From: Pholiota molesta
Taxonomy: Eukaryota > Basidiomycota > Agaricomycetes > Agaricales > Strophariaceae
NCBI GenBank assembly: GCA_014925825.1
Contig: JACGCK010000095.1
Span: forward strand, 113,593 to 177,592
Length of the DNA: 64,000 nt
Direction of reading: 5' to 3'
Numbering within the stretch: position 1 is the first letter of the stretch; every line of letters begins with the position of its first letter. The notes beneath the pieces are model-generated. The model was given only the letters and a program-made list of their open reading frames with translations. It made no database searches and was not told the DNA's origin. The translations under genes were made by a program, and so were the position numbers. This document shows, piece by piece, positions 11,598 to 24,500 of this stretch.

Positions 11598-12934
11598 ATG
11601 GATGACCTATCTCCGGTTGAGAAAGAATGGCGAAGCTTGCAAGTATGGCTCGAATCGTGTGGATACATGCTTCGTCCACGCTTTCGAGCCGACTGGGTTC
11701 CTTCTTGGATTACGAATCCACCATCTGCTAGCCAATATCCTTGGGCTAGAGAGGATTGGTTGAGCTCAAATGTACTTCTTTATTCCTTGTCTATATGAGT
11801 TGCATTTACAAGTATATCAGGCACAACCGGTCATAGATGCCACTCGGGTGCATGACAACACACCAGTGATGTTGAAGAAAGTATTTAGGCCAGGAGCAAG
11901 CGAGGACGACGAAGAAGAAGACATCGCCCTCTATCTTTCTTTACCAGAACTTTTGAATGATCCTCGAAATTATGCTGTACCCATTTACGATGTATTGCAG
12001 ATACCCAATGACAACAAATATGATCTCCTGGTAATGCCACTTCTGCGACCATTTGACTCTCCCCGTTTCGACACAATTGGCGAATGTATGGACTTCTTTC
12101 GACAAATATTTCAGGCGAGCACATTACTAGATGGGTTAAATGTTCTCTTATCCCTATTCAATACAGGGCCTCCAGTTTCTGCATCATCATCTTATCGCGC
12201 ATCGGTATTAACTATGGTTTCGCCATCTTCACTCCCTGATTAATTGTACCTGTTCTTATCAGAGACTGCACCGGACTCAACGTAGTGTTGGATGCATCCG
12301 GCATGTATCCAAAGGGATTTCACCCTCGACGACAGGACCGAAACATCGAGTTCACAGGCCCCGCAGAACAGAGATACACACGTACCCAACGGCCCCCGAA
12401 ATATTATTGGATCGATTTCGGTTTAGCGGCACGCTTTTCTCGAGAAACTGAATCTTTTCAAATTCCTATCTTACGAGGCAACGATAAAACTGTTCCAGAA
12501 CATCAAGATCCGAAATACATTCAACAATTATGTGACCCGTTTCCTACTGATATTTATTATCTTGGGAACCTCGTCAGAGAATTCTTTACTGAGGTATGAT
12601 GTATATTATTATCTTTGGTGGTCATTTAACCAGTTCTAACCACTCTCTTCTAGGCAATTCAGAGTTTGGATTTAGCCAGAAAATCGGCTTGGACTTCATT
12701 AAACCTCTCGTCGATGATATGGTTCAGGACGACCCTTCAAGAAGGCCTAACATTGACGAATGCGTCATTCGTCTCGATGAAATTATTCACTCCCAGAGCT
12801 CCTGGACGCTACGGTCTCAAGTGTGGCACAATACTGATAATATCTTTGGCTTTCTGTATCGCCTATTCCCTCACTGGGCGCGCCGCATTATCTATATTAT
12901 TACACAAACACCACCTATACCACAGAGAAAGTAA
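11598..12934 (+). CDS. Kinase-like protein, tandem copy 2
   Basis: Paralogue of the gene 0.7 kb upstream with the same exon plan: 11598-11771, 11821-12114, 12167-12204, 12263-12593 and a last exon ending at 12934. It keeps the lysine PVMLKKV, HRDCTGLN, YYWIDFGLAARF, the VPE segment and PTDIYYLGNL. Intron 2 has a GC donor (CAG|GCGAGC). The last intron's expected acceptor (CTTCTAG at 12653) would shift the frame by one relative to copy 1. Acceptors a few bases on, ending at 12664 or 12679, restore the conserved KIGLDFIKPL. With the 12665 start the protein is 368 residues. It is either functional with a shifted acceptor or recently broken. Confidence 0.72.
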
Positions 12935-13653
12935 TTGGTTGGTTAGTATGGTACTTATCGCAATGTAGTATATATATATGTATCTTATAGTCTGTTATAT
13001 TGCGCCATGCTCAGAATTTGAACATGACCATCTGAGTTTCTCCTGTAATGCAAGTATAACGAGCGATATCTGCACCCGATGCGCGGGCTCGCGCGCTTAT
13101 TACTGACAGATTCTTGTTGAGAACGAAGCCCATATGTGCTGTAAGTAACAAATTTGTATCCTTACTTCACAGCATACTTACAGTGGCAAGAGGCTTGTGT
13201 AGTAGGTAATCTGTAATGATATTGCATTGCCATTGAGCAATGAGCCGCTGCGCTCTCCCAAGCTTCAATTGAAGTCCTGCTATCAATCTTGGATTAATTG
13301 TTATCTTTCCGACATCTTTTGGGACGTTTACGGCAATCTCAAATGTCCTTTCTCGTCTCACATTAACTGTTTTGTGAGCCTTGACATGAGACTGGAAACC
13401 GTAGGTGCTATGGGTGGAGTTGGGTTCTTGATGAATGATCCGCCCATGGCGGAGCGCACGTTGGACGACTCGCAAGGATACGGATTCCTCAGATGCGACC
13501 CTGTCACACTCACACACACTTCAATGTTGGCGCCATATATAACCCAAACCAACCATGATTAACTGATTTACCATGACCAGAGTTTGTTCCTACCAACTGT
13601 CAAGCGAAATAATTTTCAACTAATTGCCTTGTGCTACTGAAAAGCACTAGAAA
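12935..13653. other. Intergenic, nothing recognised
   Basis: Open frames on both strands at 13167-13562 overlap each other and have no family features. This is the 3' flank of kinase copy 2 and the promoter of the calmodulin-like gene. Confidence 0.45.
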
Positions 13654-14665
13654 ATGGCCGAACTTATCGTATGTCTTTCCAAAGAGCCTAGATCAGGGAT
13701 TTGCTGAATGAACTGCTTTCTTTCTTTCTTTCTTTCTAGACCGAAGGTTAGTTAATCGCGTCGAATTTTCGCAGACAGCGCGTCTGCTACATAGCCAACG
13801 TTCAAACATGGTCTGACGATAATTTCCCTTGATCTGCAAACGTCCTACAGAAGAGCTTTTGAGTACGTTGTCTCAGTCTTGTCGTAGGGCTTTGGCGCCC
13901 ATCTGACCCTCTTTTCCTTCGATTCGAAAACCCCATCAGCCTATAAAGACGCTTTCTTATCGTTTGATAGAGGTGCGCCCAATTCCTGATCTGTCATCGC
14001 CTCATCGTACCCGTCCTCATACCACGCTCTACAGACGGAGATGGCACCATCACGACCTCCGAGCTAGGCACAGTGATGCGCTCCCTGGGGCGCAACCCCA
14101 CTAATGTCGAGCTGGAAGGGATACTGAAGAGTGTCGACAAGGACCAGAATGGAACGATCGAGTTCTCCGAATTTGTGGACCTGATGGGACGTAGCCAGCA
14201 AACGCTATCTCCAGGCGCCGAGCCTCAGGACGAGCTGTTCCAGGCCTTCAGCGTTTTTGATAAGGATGCGAGTGGGAAGATTAGCCTTACTGAGCTGGAG
14301 ACCGTAATGAATAACGTCGTAGGTAAGGATTTGCTGACTTCTTTGTCATACATCTATCTGCGTGTGGGCGTTTCGTTGATATCATTTCTTTTCTATGCAG
14401 GCGAGCATCTGACGCAAGAAGAGCTGGGAATTATGATTGAGGAGGCTGACTTGGATGGAGACAATGAGATCAGTTTTGCAGGTGCGTACATTCTATAATC
14501 TCACCTTTCGCATACTTCTCTACGAATAACTGAGCTAACGATCTATAATTTGACAGAATTCAAGAAGGTAGAATTCCGTCCCGATCTTTTGAAGAAAAGT
14601 AACTAATATGTGGGCCATGGATTTTATAGATGGTCGCAGGCACAGAACGAAGCACGTCTAGCTGA
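13654..14665 (+). CDS. Calmodulin-like EF-hand protein
   Basis: Eight exons (13654-13668, 13740-13746, 13851-13862, 13940-13972, 14035-14322, 14401-14481, 14557-14567, 14630-14665) give 160 residues with four EF-hands. The first 26 residues, MAELITEEELL onward, align without gaps to the calmodulin N-terminus. Loops are [36 protein letters not shown] and [12 protein letters not shown]. Loop 4 has Asn instead of the invariant Gly at position 6, which may lower calcium affinity. The interdomain linker ([14 protein letters not shown]) is longer and more divergent than in canonical calmodulin. It is likely a cytosolic calcium sensor, probably a paralogue rather than the main calmodulin. Exons of 7, 12 and 11 nt are unusual. 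Intron 1 ends in a TTTC repeat. Confidence 0.9.
13717..13737 (+). repeat. TTTC microsatellite in calmodulin-like intron 1
   Basis: About five TTTC units run directly into the CTAG acceptor of intron 1, so the repeat forms the polypyrimidine tract before the 7-nt exon 2. Confidence 0.85.
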
Positions 14666-14993
14666 ATGCATGCTCTCGTCTTGCTCTCATCTAATAAACA
14701 AGATACATACCCATATTATCGCTACCCAATTTATTGCTCCAGATGTATACCTCCTTTTTTGTTTGTTCTGTAATGAGTTCTCTCAATGATTTGGTATGAT
14801 CAAAGATAACCGACTTTCACAAGGCATCCTTCAAGAGAAACATATCCTGGTATTGATTAAGATATCGGAACAGGGATTGGGCGACAGTGATCAATTGTCC
14901 GCACGAACTCTATCCTAGGGTTTCTAGATAGTCATGTGTCTGGATATATAGCAAATAAAAGCAAAGAAATAATAAAAATTTACAAGATAACAT
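14666..14993. other. Tail-to-tail intergenic spacer
   Basis: This is the 3' flank of both the calmodulin-like gene and the ABC transporter; an AATAAA-like signal (CTAATAAACA) at about 14691 fits the former. No gene is present. Confidence 0.5.
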
Positions 14994-17900
14994 TTAACTC
15001 GAACCCGAAGCGCTGTTCTTGTTTTCTGCCATGGCATAGAGCAAGTTTTTATCGCCACTGCCATCCACAAGAGCCTTGAATTGGCCTCCTTTCTTTTGCA
15101 GTAACACTTGAGGAGAGTCGAACTCAACCTGATAAAAGTGTGCAAATGAGTATTGAGTTTATCAACTTCGAAGCTGAAAACCAAAAGACTCACAATGCGA
15201 CCATTATCCAATACCATCTGCGATAAATTATTGATTGTCAATATATGGCGCAACATTGTCAAAAACACCAGCGACCCACAATTTTGTCTGCGTCCATGAT
15301 GGTTTGCAGCCGATGGGCAACAGTTAGGACAGTCACGTCCGTCCCAAGTTCATGGCGCAATGAAGATTGGATAATTGCATCAGTCTTGTGATCTATACAG
15401 AAGCGATGGGTCAGTAGCAGACTCAAAGATAGATTTTATGCGTTGTTCCGTACCGATAGCAGAAGTAGCTGCATAATAACTGTCAGTAGTGATAACACAA
15501 ATTCACCAAGACAAATATGCACCTTCATCCAAAATTAGTAGCTTGCTGTTGCGAACAATAGCCCTTGCTAATGCAATGATTTGACGCTGGCCAACAGACA
15601 AGTTATTTCCTCCGCTGGAGATATCACTGTCCAGCGTGAGACGAGCATCATCGGTTTCGTTTTGCAGTGTGAAAAGGCCCGAAGCGCGCAGGGCATTGTT
15701 GAGTGTAAGGTCGTCATGCTGGTCAAATGGATCTAAGTTGCGTCTAAGGGTGCCTAATTCCAAAGTTTTATCAATTCACTGTGCATGTCAGTGGATAGCT
15801 CGCACCTACCGCTTAGAAGCTCTGGCATTTGGGGAATAATGGTGATATTGGACCTGAGGTCGTCCAAGTTGACTTTATTCGTTGGTAGCCCGTCGTAAAA
15901 GACCTCTCCATCAGTGACGATGCAACGCAAAAGAGAAAGAGTCAGAGAGCTCTTTCCGCTGCCCGTTCTTCCGACTGAGGAAATAACAACATGAAAATTA
16001 ATTTCCTCTCTGGATGTAGCAAAAACTTGCCTATGCCAACCCTTTCTCCAGCTTTGACGTGGAAAGAGAGGTCATGAAGCACCTTGGGACCAGTCTGATT
16101 TGAGAAAAAAGAAAAAAAAATGTGAGAATCATCAAAGAGCAGTCGGGAATGCAAATATTCATACTGAAGAATATTTAGCTGAGAGATTGTTAACACGGAG
16201 CTCTCCGCTGGTCGGCCATGCTGCTGGAGGCTTTCCAGCTTCCGTAGATTTTGGCTCATGATCAATGTCAATGTAAGCTTGAATACGCTCCAGGCTACAA
16301 AAACAAACAGTCACATTCAGTTCAGAAGGGGTAGGGGATCTTTTAGCACACCTGTTCGCCTGGACCTCAAATTCGTTGTAACATCTGACCAACCACAGAA
16401 TCATAGCGCAAAACTCGAGAGCCATGTTTAAGGAGAATCCAACATTAGCAGCGCTGAGGTTCTTGCGAATAAGAAGATATGATGCTAGACCGGTGGTAAG
16501 CGTAGCTCCAAGTGCATCAATCCTGATACCAATCCATCGATTGATGTTGTAGGACATTCGTGACATTTTCGTGAAATGGTCAATGCGTTTCAACGACTCT
16601 GCTTTGAAGGCTTCTTGAGCTCCATATGCGCGAATAGAAACTATAATCACGCATGTTAACGAAGATAATACACAGGTTCAAGAGAAGAGCACTCACTCAA
16701 CCCAGCAATAGCAGCACCAAAATGGGCCAAGACGGGTGAGCGTGCATTGCTCATCTCGCGCTTGACAGACATCTGAGCTTTCAAGTAAATGTTGCCAATA
16801 TAGACGCCCAATGCAGCAACCACGATTCCGGGAATAAGAAATAATGGCGTGAAGATGACAGGCCCCATAAGTCTGACAAACATGCATAATGCGAGTTCGA
16901 CAACAGCAGCGAAAGTCTGTGCAATACTGCCATCAATGGACGCGATATCTTGAGTGCAGCGAGCAATGATTCGAGAGGCAGGTGTCTCATCCAACCAGCT
17001 ATTAGTGGCGATTAAGTAACTTTTGTGCGATAAACATTGAAAATGAGCTAACCGAAGGGTAGATCCAAGCACAGAATCTATCAGTTGAGCATTGACTTTT
17101 CGAGAAGCTCGTAGAGTTCCGAGATTGTAGATCGTTGCGGCGACAACATAGATGAGTACAGAGGCGACTAGTATAGTAGAATACAAGGAAAGATAGCTAT
17201 CATAAAGGTGCGAATATTAGCAACTCCGACCTCTCCGTAAAATGAGTTCGGAACTTACAATGGTACCCGAACATCTTCAGGTGCATGAGTTTCGTATTGT
17301 GAGCCCCAGAATCCGAGGAACCAGAGCGCAACCATACTGCCGCCGTGCATGAGAGCGAGGCCCAACATCCATGCAGCCAAGAAGAAAATGGGGTTGTCTC
17401 CTCCGAGGCCTTTCAGGAAAAGCATGAGAGACTTCCGAGTTACGCGGCCCTCAGCAATTTCTTCGGCCAGGATTAGTTTTCCATCTGGTTGCCCACCTTC
17501 TTTCTTCACAGTGTCAATTACTTCCTTCTCGATTTCAGCTTCGTCCTGTTCCTGTTCGACTTCATGTGCGAGAGTTGGATCAGCAAGAACGGCTGATATA
17601 TCATTTCCAACGGCATGGGCAACGCCATCTGAGCCAATTGTTACGATGTGATCCGCGATAGATGCAGTAAGGGCAATATTGTGCGTCTGAATGAACAGTC
17701 AAAGATGGCAGACAGGGAGATCTGAGTAGCGACAACTCACCACAAGCAATATAGTTCGTCCGCGGATCAGATCTCCTTTCAGACATTCCTCAACGATCCA
17801 TTTTGACCTACATATGGTTGAGAGAAGTTAAGGGTCTCAAACGAGCAAAGCATACGTATGGACATCGAGCGCTGCAAGGACGTCGTCGAGCAAAATGATT

Positions 17901-20900
17901 TGCGCCGAGGAGTAAACCGCGCGGGCCAAAGTCACTCGGGCCTGTCTTCGTTAGCAAAAGACTATGACTCAGAAAGTATGAATACCTTTTGTCCTCCACT
18001 AATGAGTATACCGTGTCAGTTTCAGAGCACGCGGAAATTAGCAACAGGATATTACCTGAGAGTCAAACCCTTTTCACCAACTTCCGTCTTATCGCCCGCC
18101 TCGAACAATTCGAAATCACGCTTAAGAGCACACTGATGGATGACTAAGAAAAGAATTGAAATTAGTATGCGTAAAAGTTGGAAATCATGTTTTGAGGGTT
18201 GTACCTTTTTGATATCGTTCTTCGTCATACGGGGATCCAAACAAGATGTTATCTCTGATCGTCTCGTTTTGAACCCACGATTCTTGGGCAGCATATGCGA
18301 TTCCTCCGCTGCGTGGAAGGCTATACCACGAATCAATTGTAGATGGTATAAAGTGCATTTCACCTAGGAAGGACTCCAAGTGAGATCAATTTCACATGAC
18401 GATAATGACAATGAATTTACCAAGTAGCGCCATCAAGATTGAAGTTTTACCAGACCCACTGGATATTTTATTGTCAGCAAATATGTTTCAATCAAATATG
18501 TTTTTACTCACGTAGGTCCAACGATGAGGTTAATGGTATTTGGCTGGAAGGTGAGATCACCTTCAATTTTGAGCTTGAACAATCTGGACGACGGAGTTTG
18601 CGTCCCGTCTTCATCTTCCTTTGACCACGTAAACGCAGCATTCCTGAATCCGATCACGCCTTCAGGCGCCGATGCTTGAACAAGATGAGTGTTACTCTCA
18701 ATGTCGTCAGCAAATTCGTCCAATAGTTCTGTCTCCCGTAGGAAATTGCCGACGCGGTCCAACGACACTTTGCCTGATCATTCATCAGCGTCATTGAATA
18801 AAGCAAGGGGCTTTAGCATGCTAACCTTTCATCAAAAGGCTAAACATGTAAGAAGAACGATGAAGAAGACTTCGAACAATGTCAAAGACTGCCATGCTGG
18901 AGAATACTTTTGATGCTATTAAGATAGACCATTGAATACTTATAGACGTATTTAATAGAGAATTTTGTTGACATACCGTTCAAACTCTGTCCCATTATCA
19001 AAGTATACGTCCCGTACGTGACCAACATAGTAACCGTTGGGATGATGAAGCTAATGCATGGTAAATATACTGAATTAGCATAGATTCCGAGGTCAACTTA
19101 CTTGATAATGTCATTCATTAAATTGATGACCTATACGAGGGTCAATACATCGCCTAGACATATGAGAACCTAACCCACCTTATCTTTCCATAGCCACGTT
19201 AATTCATCTTCTCGTTTGCCGGCCAGACTCTTGCTCATCTTCGTTTCCCAGCCAAATAGCTTGATCATCCTAAGAACTCCGACAGCTTCATAGTATAGAT
19301 AATTAGATTTGCGATATTTAAGAGAAAAAAACACAAACAAGACTAACTTTCTGTGACCGCTTCCACTCGAGCGTCAGTCTGAGAGTAGGCGTAAATTGTC
19401 AGTTGTCAGCCCATGTTGTACAAAGACGGTTATCCCCACCTTCTCCATTTTCTCTGTCTGAATCTTTTGCATCCTGCTGGCAAGATAGCCCGGAGCGGGA
19501 AGGAGTAGTATGATGCTAGCAAAACCAACGATGGCACTAGAGATGAACTCTCGAGTTAAATTCTGTTATTGCGACGATTAGCATTCCGGTCTTACCTCCA
19601 TCCGAGAACGATATATAGGAAAATGACGGAAAGGGCCATTTCAAGAGGAACCTGAACAACTGATTTTGCAAATTGGTCATTCGAAGTTCTGCGTAAACCA
19701 CATGAAAGCCGACGTACCGAGCATGAGGAAATCTTTAGAACCTATGATGTTGTCGACATCAACGGTGACCAGTGTATTGATCTTGCCAATGAGATTGTCT
19801 TTCTTTTTCTTCTCTTTCGCTGAACCTTCTGTGGTTGTAGAACCTGCTTTTGATTTACCTTTAGCAGTGGTCGATTGCGATCTAGTAGACTCGGAATCGC
19901 TACTATCAACAGCAGCAGTGGATTCCTCGATAGATCCGGTATCTGGTGTCTCCGCGGGCGTAACAGCCTGACTAATTGTGGAATCTTTTTCATTCGACGA
20001 CTCGGCCTTGAATCGAATGCGGAGACTGTGTTCAAAGACGAGTTCCGTGATGATTCCTTGCGTCCGAGCGAGGGTCCTGGTACCGATGTAGATATACCAC
20101 TGGAAGCATATCGATACGAATATGGGGCCAAGGAATAATGCAACAACCCAAAGCCAGGGCCGGATGTAGTCGTCATTTCCCGATGTCTCCAAAGACCTGT
20201 GGTAGATATGTCAGTTTACGTGCTGAATCAAGGATCAAGGCAAGCGAACGCTAGGATCCGATTCACGGCCACTGGAGATGCAAAACTCGCAAAGACCATA
20301 AGAACGATAGAGGTGGTCATGGAAATGTACTCCCAAACTACGTCGAAAGATTTAACGATATTCAGTCGGATTATAAATTGGAGGAGCTTACAGAAAACGC
20401 GCAGGAAACTGAAGGCTAGATGCTCCTTCTTGGCGCCCTGGAAAGGATCGAGATACTTTGGAAATAAAATGCGTTAAATTTAAGAGCGGTATAGGTATTG
20501 AATTTCTCTTACAGGGAATGCATCCGCGGTAAGTTTCTTTGAATAATCATAATCCGCAAGGGGAGGTAGCCGTTCGTGGGAGAGATGAGGAACTCTGTAG
20601 GCTTCAAAAATGACAGGATCCAAGAACGTAAAGAGCAGCAACGAAATTATGGAAGCCGTTTGTTCAGGATTAGGGACTTTCATTGGGTTCTAAAACAATT
20701 TCATTATCTTCACACCCTATTGCGCAACCAAATGAAATTGGATATACCTTGGGATCCACAGGAATATATTGCCTAGGTATGAACAAGGGAATGACCACCG
20801 CAACCGTGGTCAAAATGCCAAGCTTTACCCATAAAATAGGTCCTTCCGCTGCATCCACAGGTCCATGTGAGTATGTAGCAAGAGGCCAGAAATCCCTATA

Positions 20901-21578
20901 TGCATAAACTACAAAGGTAGTGAGGAGAACAAGATTATTATGCCGCGTAATTCGTTGATTCCAGCCACCAGCTACCAGGGATAGCGTGGCAAAGAATGAA
21001 CTATACAACTACACGTTGTTTTTAGTGAGATACATGAGCTTAAAAACGATTGACTACGCACAAATGTAATTGTGACAGCGACGTTGGGGAGGATATCGGC
21101 GTGAAAGGTGACATCCCATCCCAGATTCCGTGGTCCGTTCTTCTTGGCGAGAACACCGACGAGTGATAGAGAGAATAATGCCAGACAGCCTAGTAGCCGT
21201 GCTATTTTGAACGCGTATATAGTTAATCCTCCATGTGTACTCGCATGCTCCCTTATCCTAGCGACAATGCCACAAGTAGAAACCACGCCCGCATCTGTTG
21301 TAACCGCGGACTTCACTTCCGGACTGTTTTCCTCGTCTGAAAAGAACCTTCGATGTAATATTTGCACAAGCAGTATCACAGCAGAGAGGAGGGTTGCGAG
21401 AACGGGGACGAGCAGGAGTTGTTTCCATCTGAAGAATTGCATCGTTAGCTATTTGAAAGCGAGTCCACGAACTGGATACGTACCCGTCGTCGCTGTAGGT
21501 TGATTGCAGCCTATTCCACGTGAACGCGTAAAATGCGCTGGGATTGGTCTGGTCGAGGAATGCCGCCGTCGCAGGCAT
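14994..21578 (-). CDS. ABCC-type (MRP/YCF1-like) ABC transporter
   Basis: A full-length ABC exporter of subfamily C, expected to move glutathione conjugates or xenobiotics across the vacuolar or plasma membrane. The order is TMD0-TMD1-NBD1-TMD2-NBD2. Five hydrophobic N-terminal segments begin at QLLLVPVLATLLSAVILLVQ. NBD1 has Walker A VGPTGSGKTS, signature LSGGQKARVTLARA and Walker B IILLDDVLAALD, with Asp in place of the catalytic Glu, as is usual for ABCC site 1. NBD2 has Walker A GRTGSGKSSL, signature LSVGQRQIIALARA and LLILDEATSAI. A Ser/Glu/Lys-rich insert sits in the TMD1 part at about 19.8-20.0 kb. There are more than 20 short introns. I place the start at ATG 21578 (MPATAAFLDQTNPSAF); its first exon splices to GWKQLLLVP. 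Expected length is about 1,450-1,500 residues. Confidence 0.9.
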
Positions 21579-24500
21579 CGCAAAAGTAGGAGCTTTGGAA
21601 GCTCGCAATCTCTAGAAGCCCTAGGAGCTGTGGAGTGGCAGCAAACCAGATCGTTTGGTTGTAGTGGAAGTTATGTAGAATAATTATTGATGCGGCCGTA
21701 TCTGGCCGTACGTACATACTGATAGAGTCATTCGGAGTTTGTATGGGTTTGGTCAATCTTTGGCGCTGCAGATTCTGATCCACACGGTATGTCAACGATA
21801 TGTAATTCTGCCCGCATGCATCCATTGATGAAGATATGTGGAGGTTGTGATAATCCACCACGATTGACGGCAGACCACAGCATTCAATATGATCAATCCA
21901 CCATTTCTGTCGGGACTCGGCGGTGACCAAAATAGCTACTGATCCTGACTCCTCACTTGCTCTGACCATTCGCAAGATATATATCAAAGGCTACCAGTAA
22001 AATCAAGAGAAATGCCTTGAAAGTCACTGACAATATGAATTTTCGCTGTCCTCGAATAATCATCGAAGAGGAGATGGAAAAGCAAGGTATATTTCTAATA
22101 ATCGTCAATCTGTGAGTCATGTACCCCACGGGCCCGATCGTGAATGCCACGCGCGTCGCGGATCCTGCCGATCCGAGTGGGATTCAGAGTCGTCGCAACT
22201 CTCTACTTTAACAACGGCAAATGTACAGTACTCCCCCAAACTCGCAATAAGTAATACCGTTAACGTATTGGGAATACTAACCAGTAACTGCATGCAATAT
22301 TGCATTTTTGGTTAAATATATGTATGTACTCCCGAACAATTCACGTATAATGTCAATGTACAAGTCTTGGACGTTGAAGGAATGCCATAAGAGATGAGTA
22401 TCATAATGGAAGACAGTATACAACGGCACGAGACTCGCGAAAATGCCTTTATCTTAGCAATGATATACATTATAGATACCATCTATCTGCTGCCATAAAT
22501 GCTATCTGCCCAAATTGCGGAAATTCGGGATTCAGCACCCTCCAATATGAGCCCGTCGCCCGATAGCCTGAGGTTATCAGAGGTACTTTAGTGACATTCG
22601 TGCTATTAATAACTTCAATGCACAGCCACAACCAAGTACAAGCGTCAAACAAGCAGCAAGTCTAAGTGCATTTGTCTATTCAAACTTGAGATACTACAAC
22701 CGAGCGCAACACCCTTAGCTATATTCTAGCATCTCAATAGGATTCTCTGATTCAAACATGATCATTAATGGACTGGTCAACGACGTCATCGTAGCTTGCG
22801 CGCAGCGGCGCCTATTGACAATTTTTTGGACCATCGTGCTTATATATGAACGTGCTGATAATCGAATATAGATTCGTGTACCTTATAGCGCTATTAGCGC
22901 TCCAGTTATCTTCGGACGAGTCACCCCACTGCAGTTACTAGGAATCGAATGATACAGATGCGACTTGACGAAGTAGCAGTTGTAAACTTGTATGAATAAA
23001 AAAGCAGCCGAAAAGAGTATGGCACTATGACAGTACCGTAGCTAGAAAAAGCGCAAATCGACAAAGCGATCTCAAAACCCGTAGACGATGTTTTTTAGAT
23101 ATTTAGTTGTCCGCTTAGGGACCGCAAAGATGTTAGGCGCCCGCCGGGCCGGACGATCAGTTCCACATTTCAAGTCCCAATTGTACTAGGTGACCCTGGT
23201 GCCATGGTGAACATCGCCGTAATTTCGTCAAAATAAAAATCAAGGCAATGGATGATTGGATTGTAGATGGACCCAAGTAAGCTACTAGAAAAGGTAAAGG
23301 TACAACACTATGTGGGCGAAAATGATTGTGGGATGATCTGAAAGGTTATTTGATTATTGATTCGCATGTGGCATGTCCTCAAATACATGGACCCCAGATT
23401 CCCTACCAGCTGACCGAGTAGAAGCGATAAAAAGAGAAGAAAGGAAACTTCTTACAAACAGAAATTGGAAAGCGTATAACATTCAGTTGACTCGAATATT
23501 CAAAGGCAAAATATTCAAAATAAACTGATGTGCCACACGAACGTGTCTCGGCCGATATGGGATAGCTCTTTAGACCAGAAGACAGTATTTTACAGACAGG
23601 CCAGATAGGTAAATTTATAGGCTTATGCTTGCACATTATACACGTCGAGTATCAGTTTATGCTTGCTGATTGTTTCATATCAATGAAACCTACAATCAGC
23701 ACACGAGCAGGGAAAGTGTATGTATCCTGAAAGCACTGTCTTATCTGAGTTATGAAGGTAGGCATGCGCTATCTAAGTGAGCATCAAGGGGGGCTCTTGA
23801 AGCTCTTGTGAGCGCTGGACTGCGTCAAACACTGGGAGGCGCAGCTCGACAGCATAAAAGTGCACCGACAATATGGCGGATCACTCCTACTGAAGAATCC
23901 AAATCACATTCTCTTTTCTGCTCTTCTACTCTGATCTAAGGGTAGTGGCGCTAAAGCCTTTGCCTTGACGCCATCCTTTGACATGGGAATCACACCTCGC
24001 TCCTAGGGGAAGGCAGTCCATGTAAAAAGCCTTCCGAATGCACGGACATTTTCACTATTCCAGACGACTAAACTAGTACACTCACCAATCCTCCGCAAGC
24101 ATTCATGCTAACTGCTTCCGTTCTCTAAATTAACAACCGCCACCTCATCCAATGCTGGTACTTTTGACGCACTCATTTGAAGTGTCTCCATGCTATCCGA
24201 CTGGTGGGTTCAGATACCTGGGACAAGGCAAGTGAGCTATAGCATGCAGCAGACGAAGGACATCCGCGGAGAATTTGTGGATCCAGTTTGTAGGAGAGAC
24301 GACGGAAGGCCATGCATTCAACGCGCTGCTCAGGTCGTTATGAGGCGAAATGCGGCTGGCGGAGAATGGTTGAGAAACTACGTCGGATCCTAGGAGAGGA
24401 ATGCACACGATGAGTTGATGGAATATAACAAGAACTCCGACGACTGATACGTTCGGTCCACTTCTATAGGAAATAGATCAACGTGAAAACCGGGATGAAA

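Noticed and set aside
14073..14498. Unspliced 141-codon EF-hand ORF as the whole gene
   Set aside because: It lacks the first EF-hand and reads through an intron; the eight-exon model gives the full calmodulin-like fold.
21511..22150. Extra N-terminal exons of the ABCC transporter
   Set aside because: A good start exon at 21578 already splices to the first membrane segment; the upstream frames lack ABCC features apart from one hydrophobic stretch.
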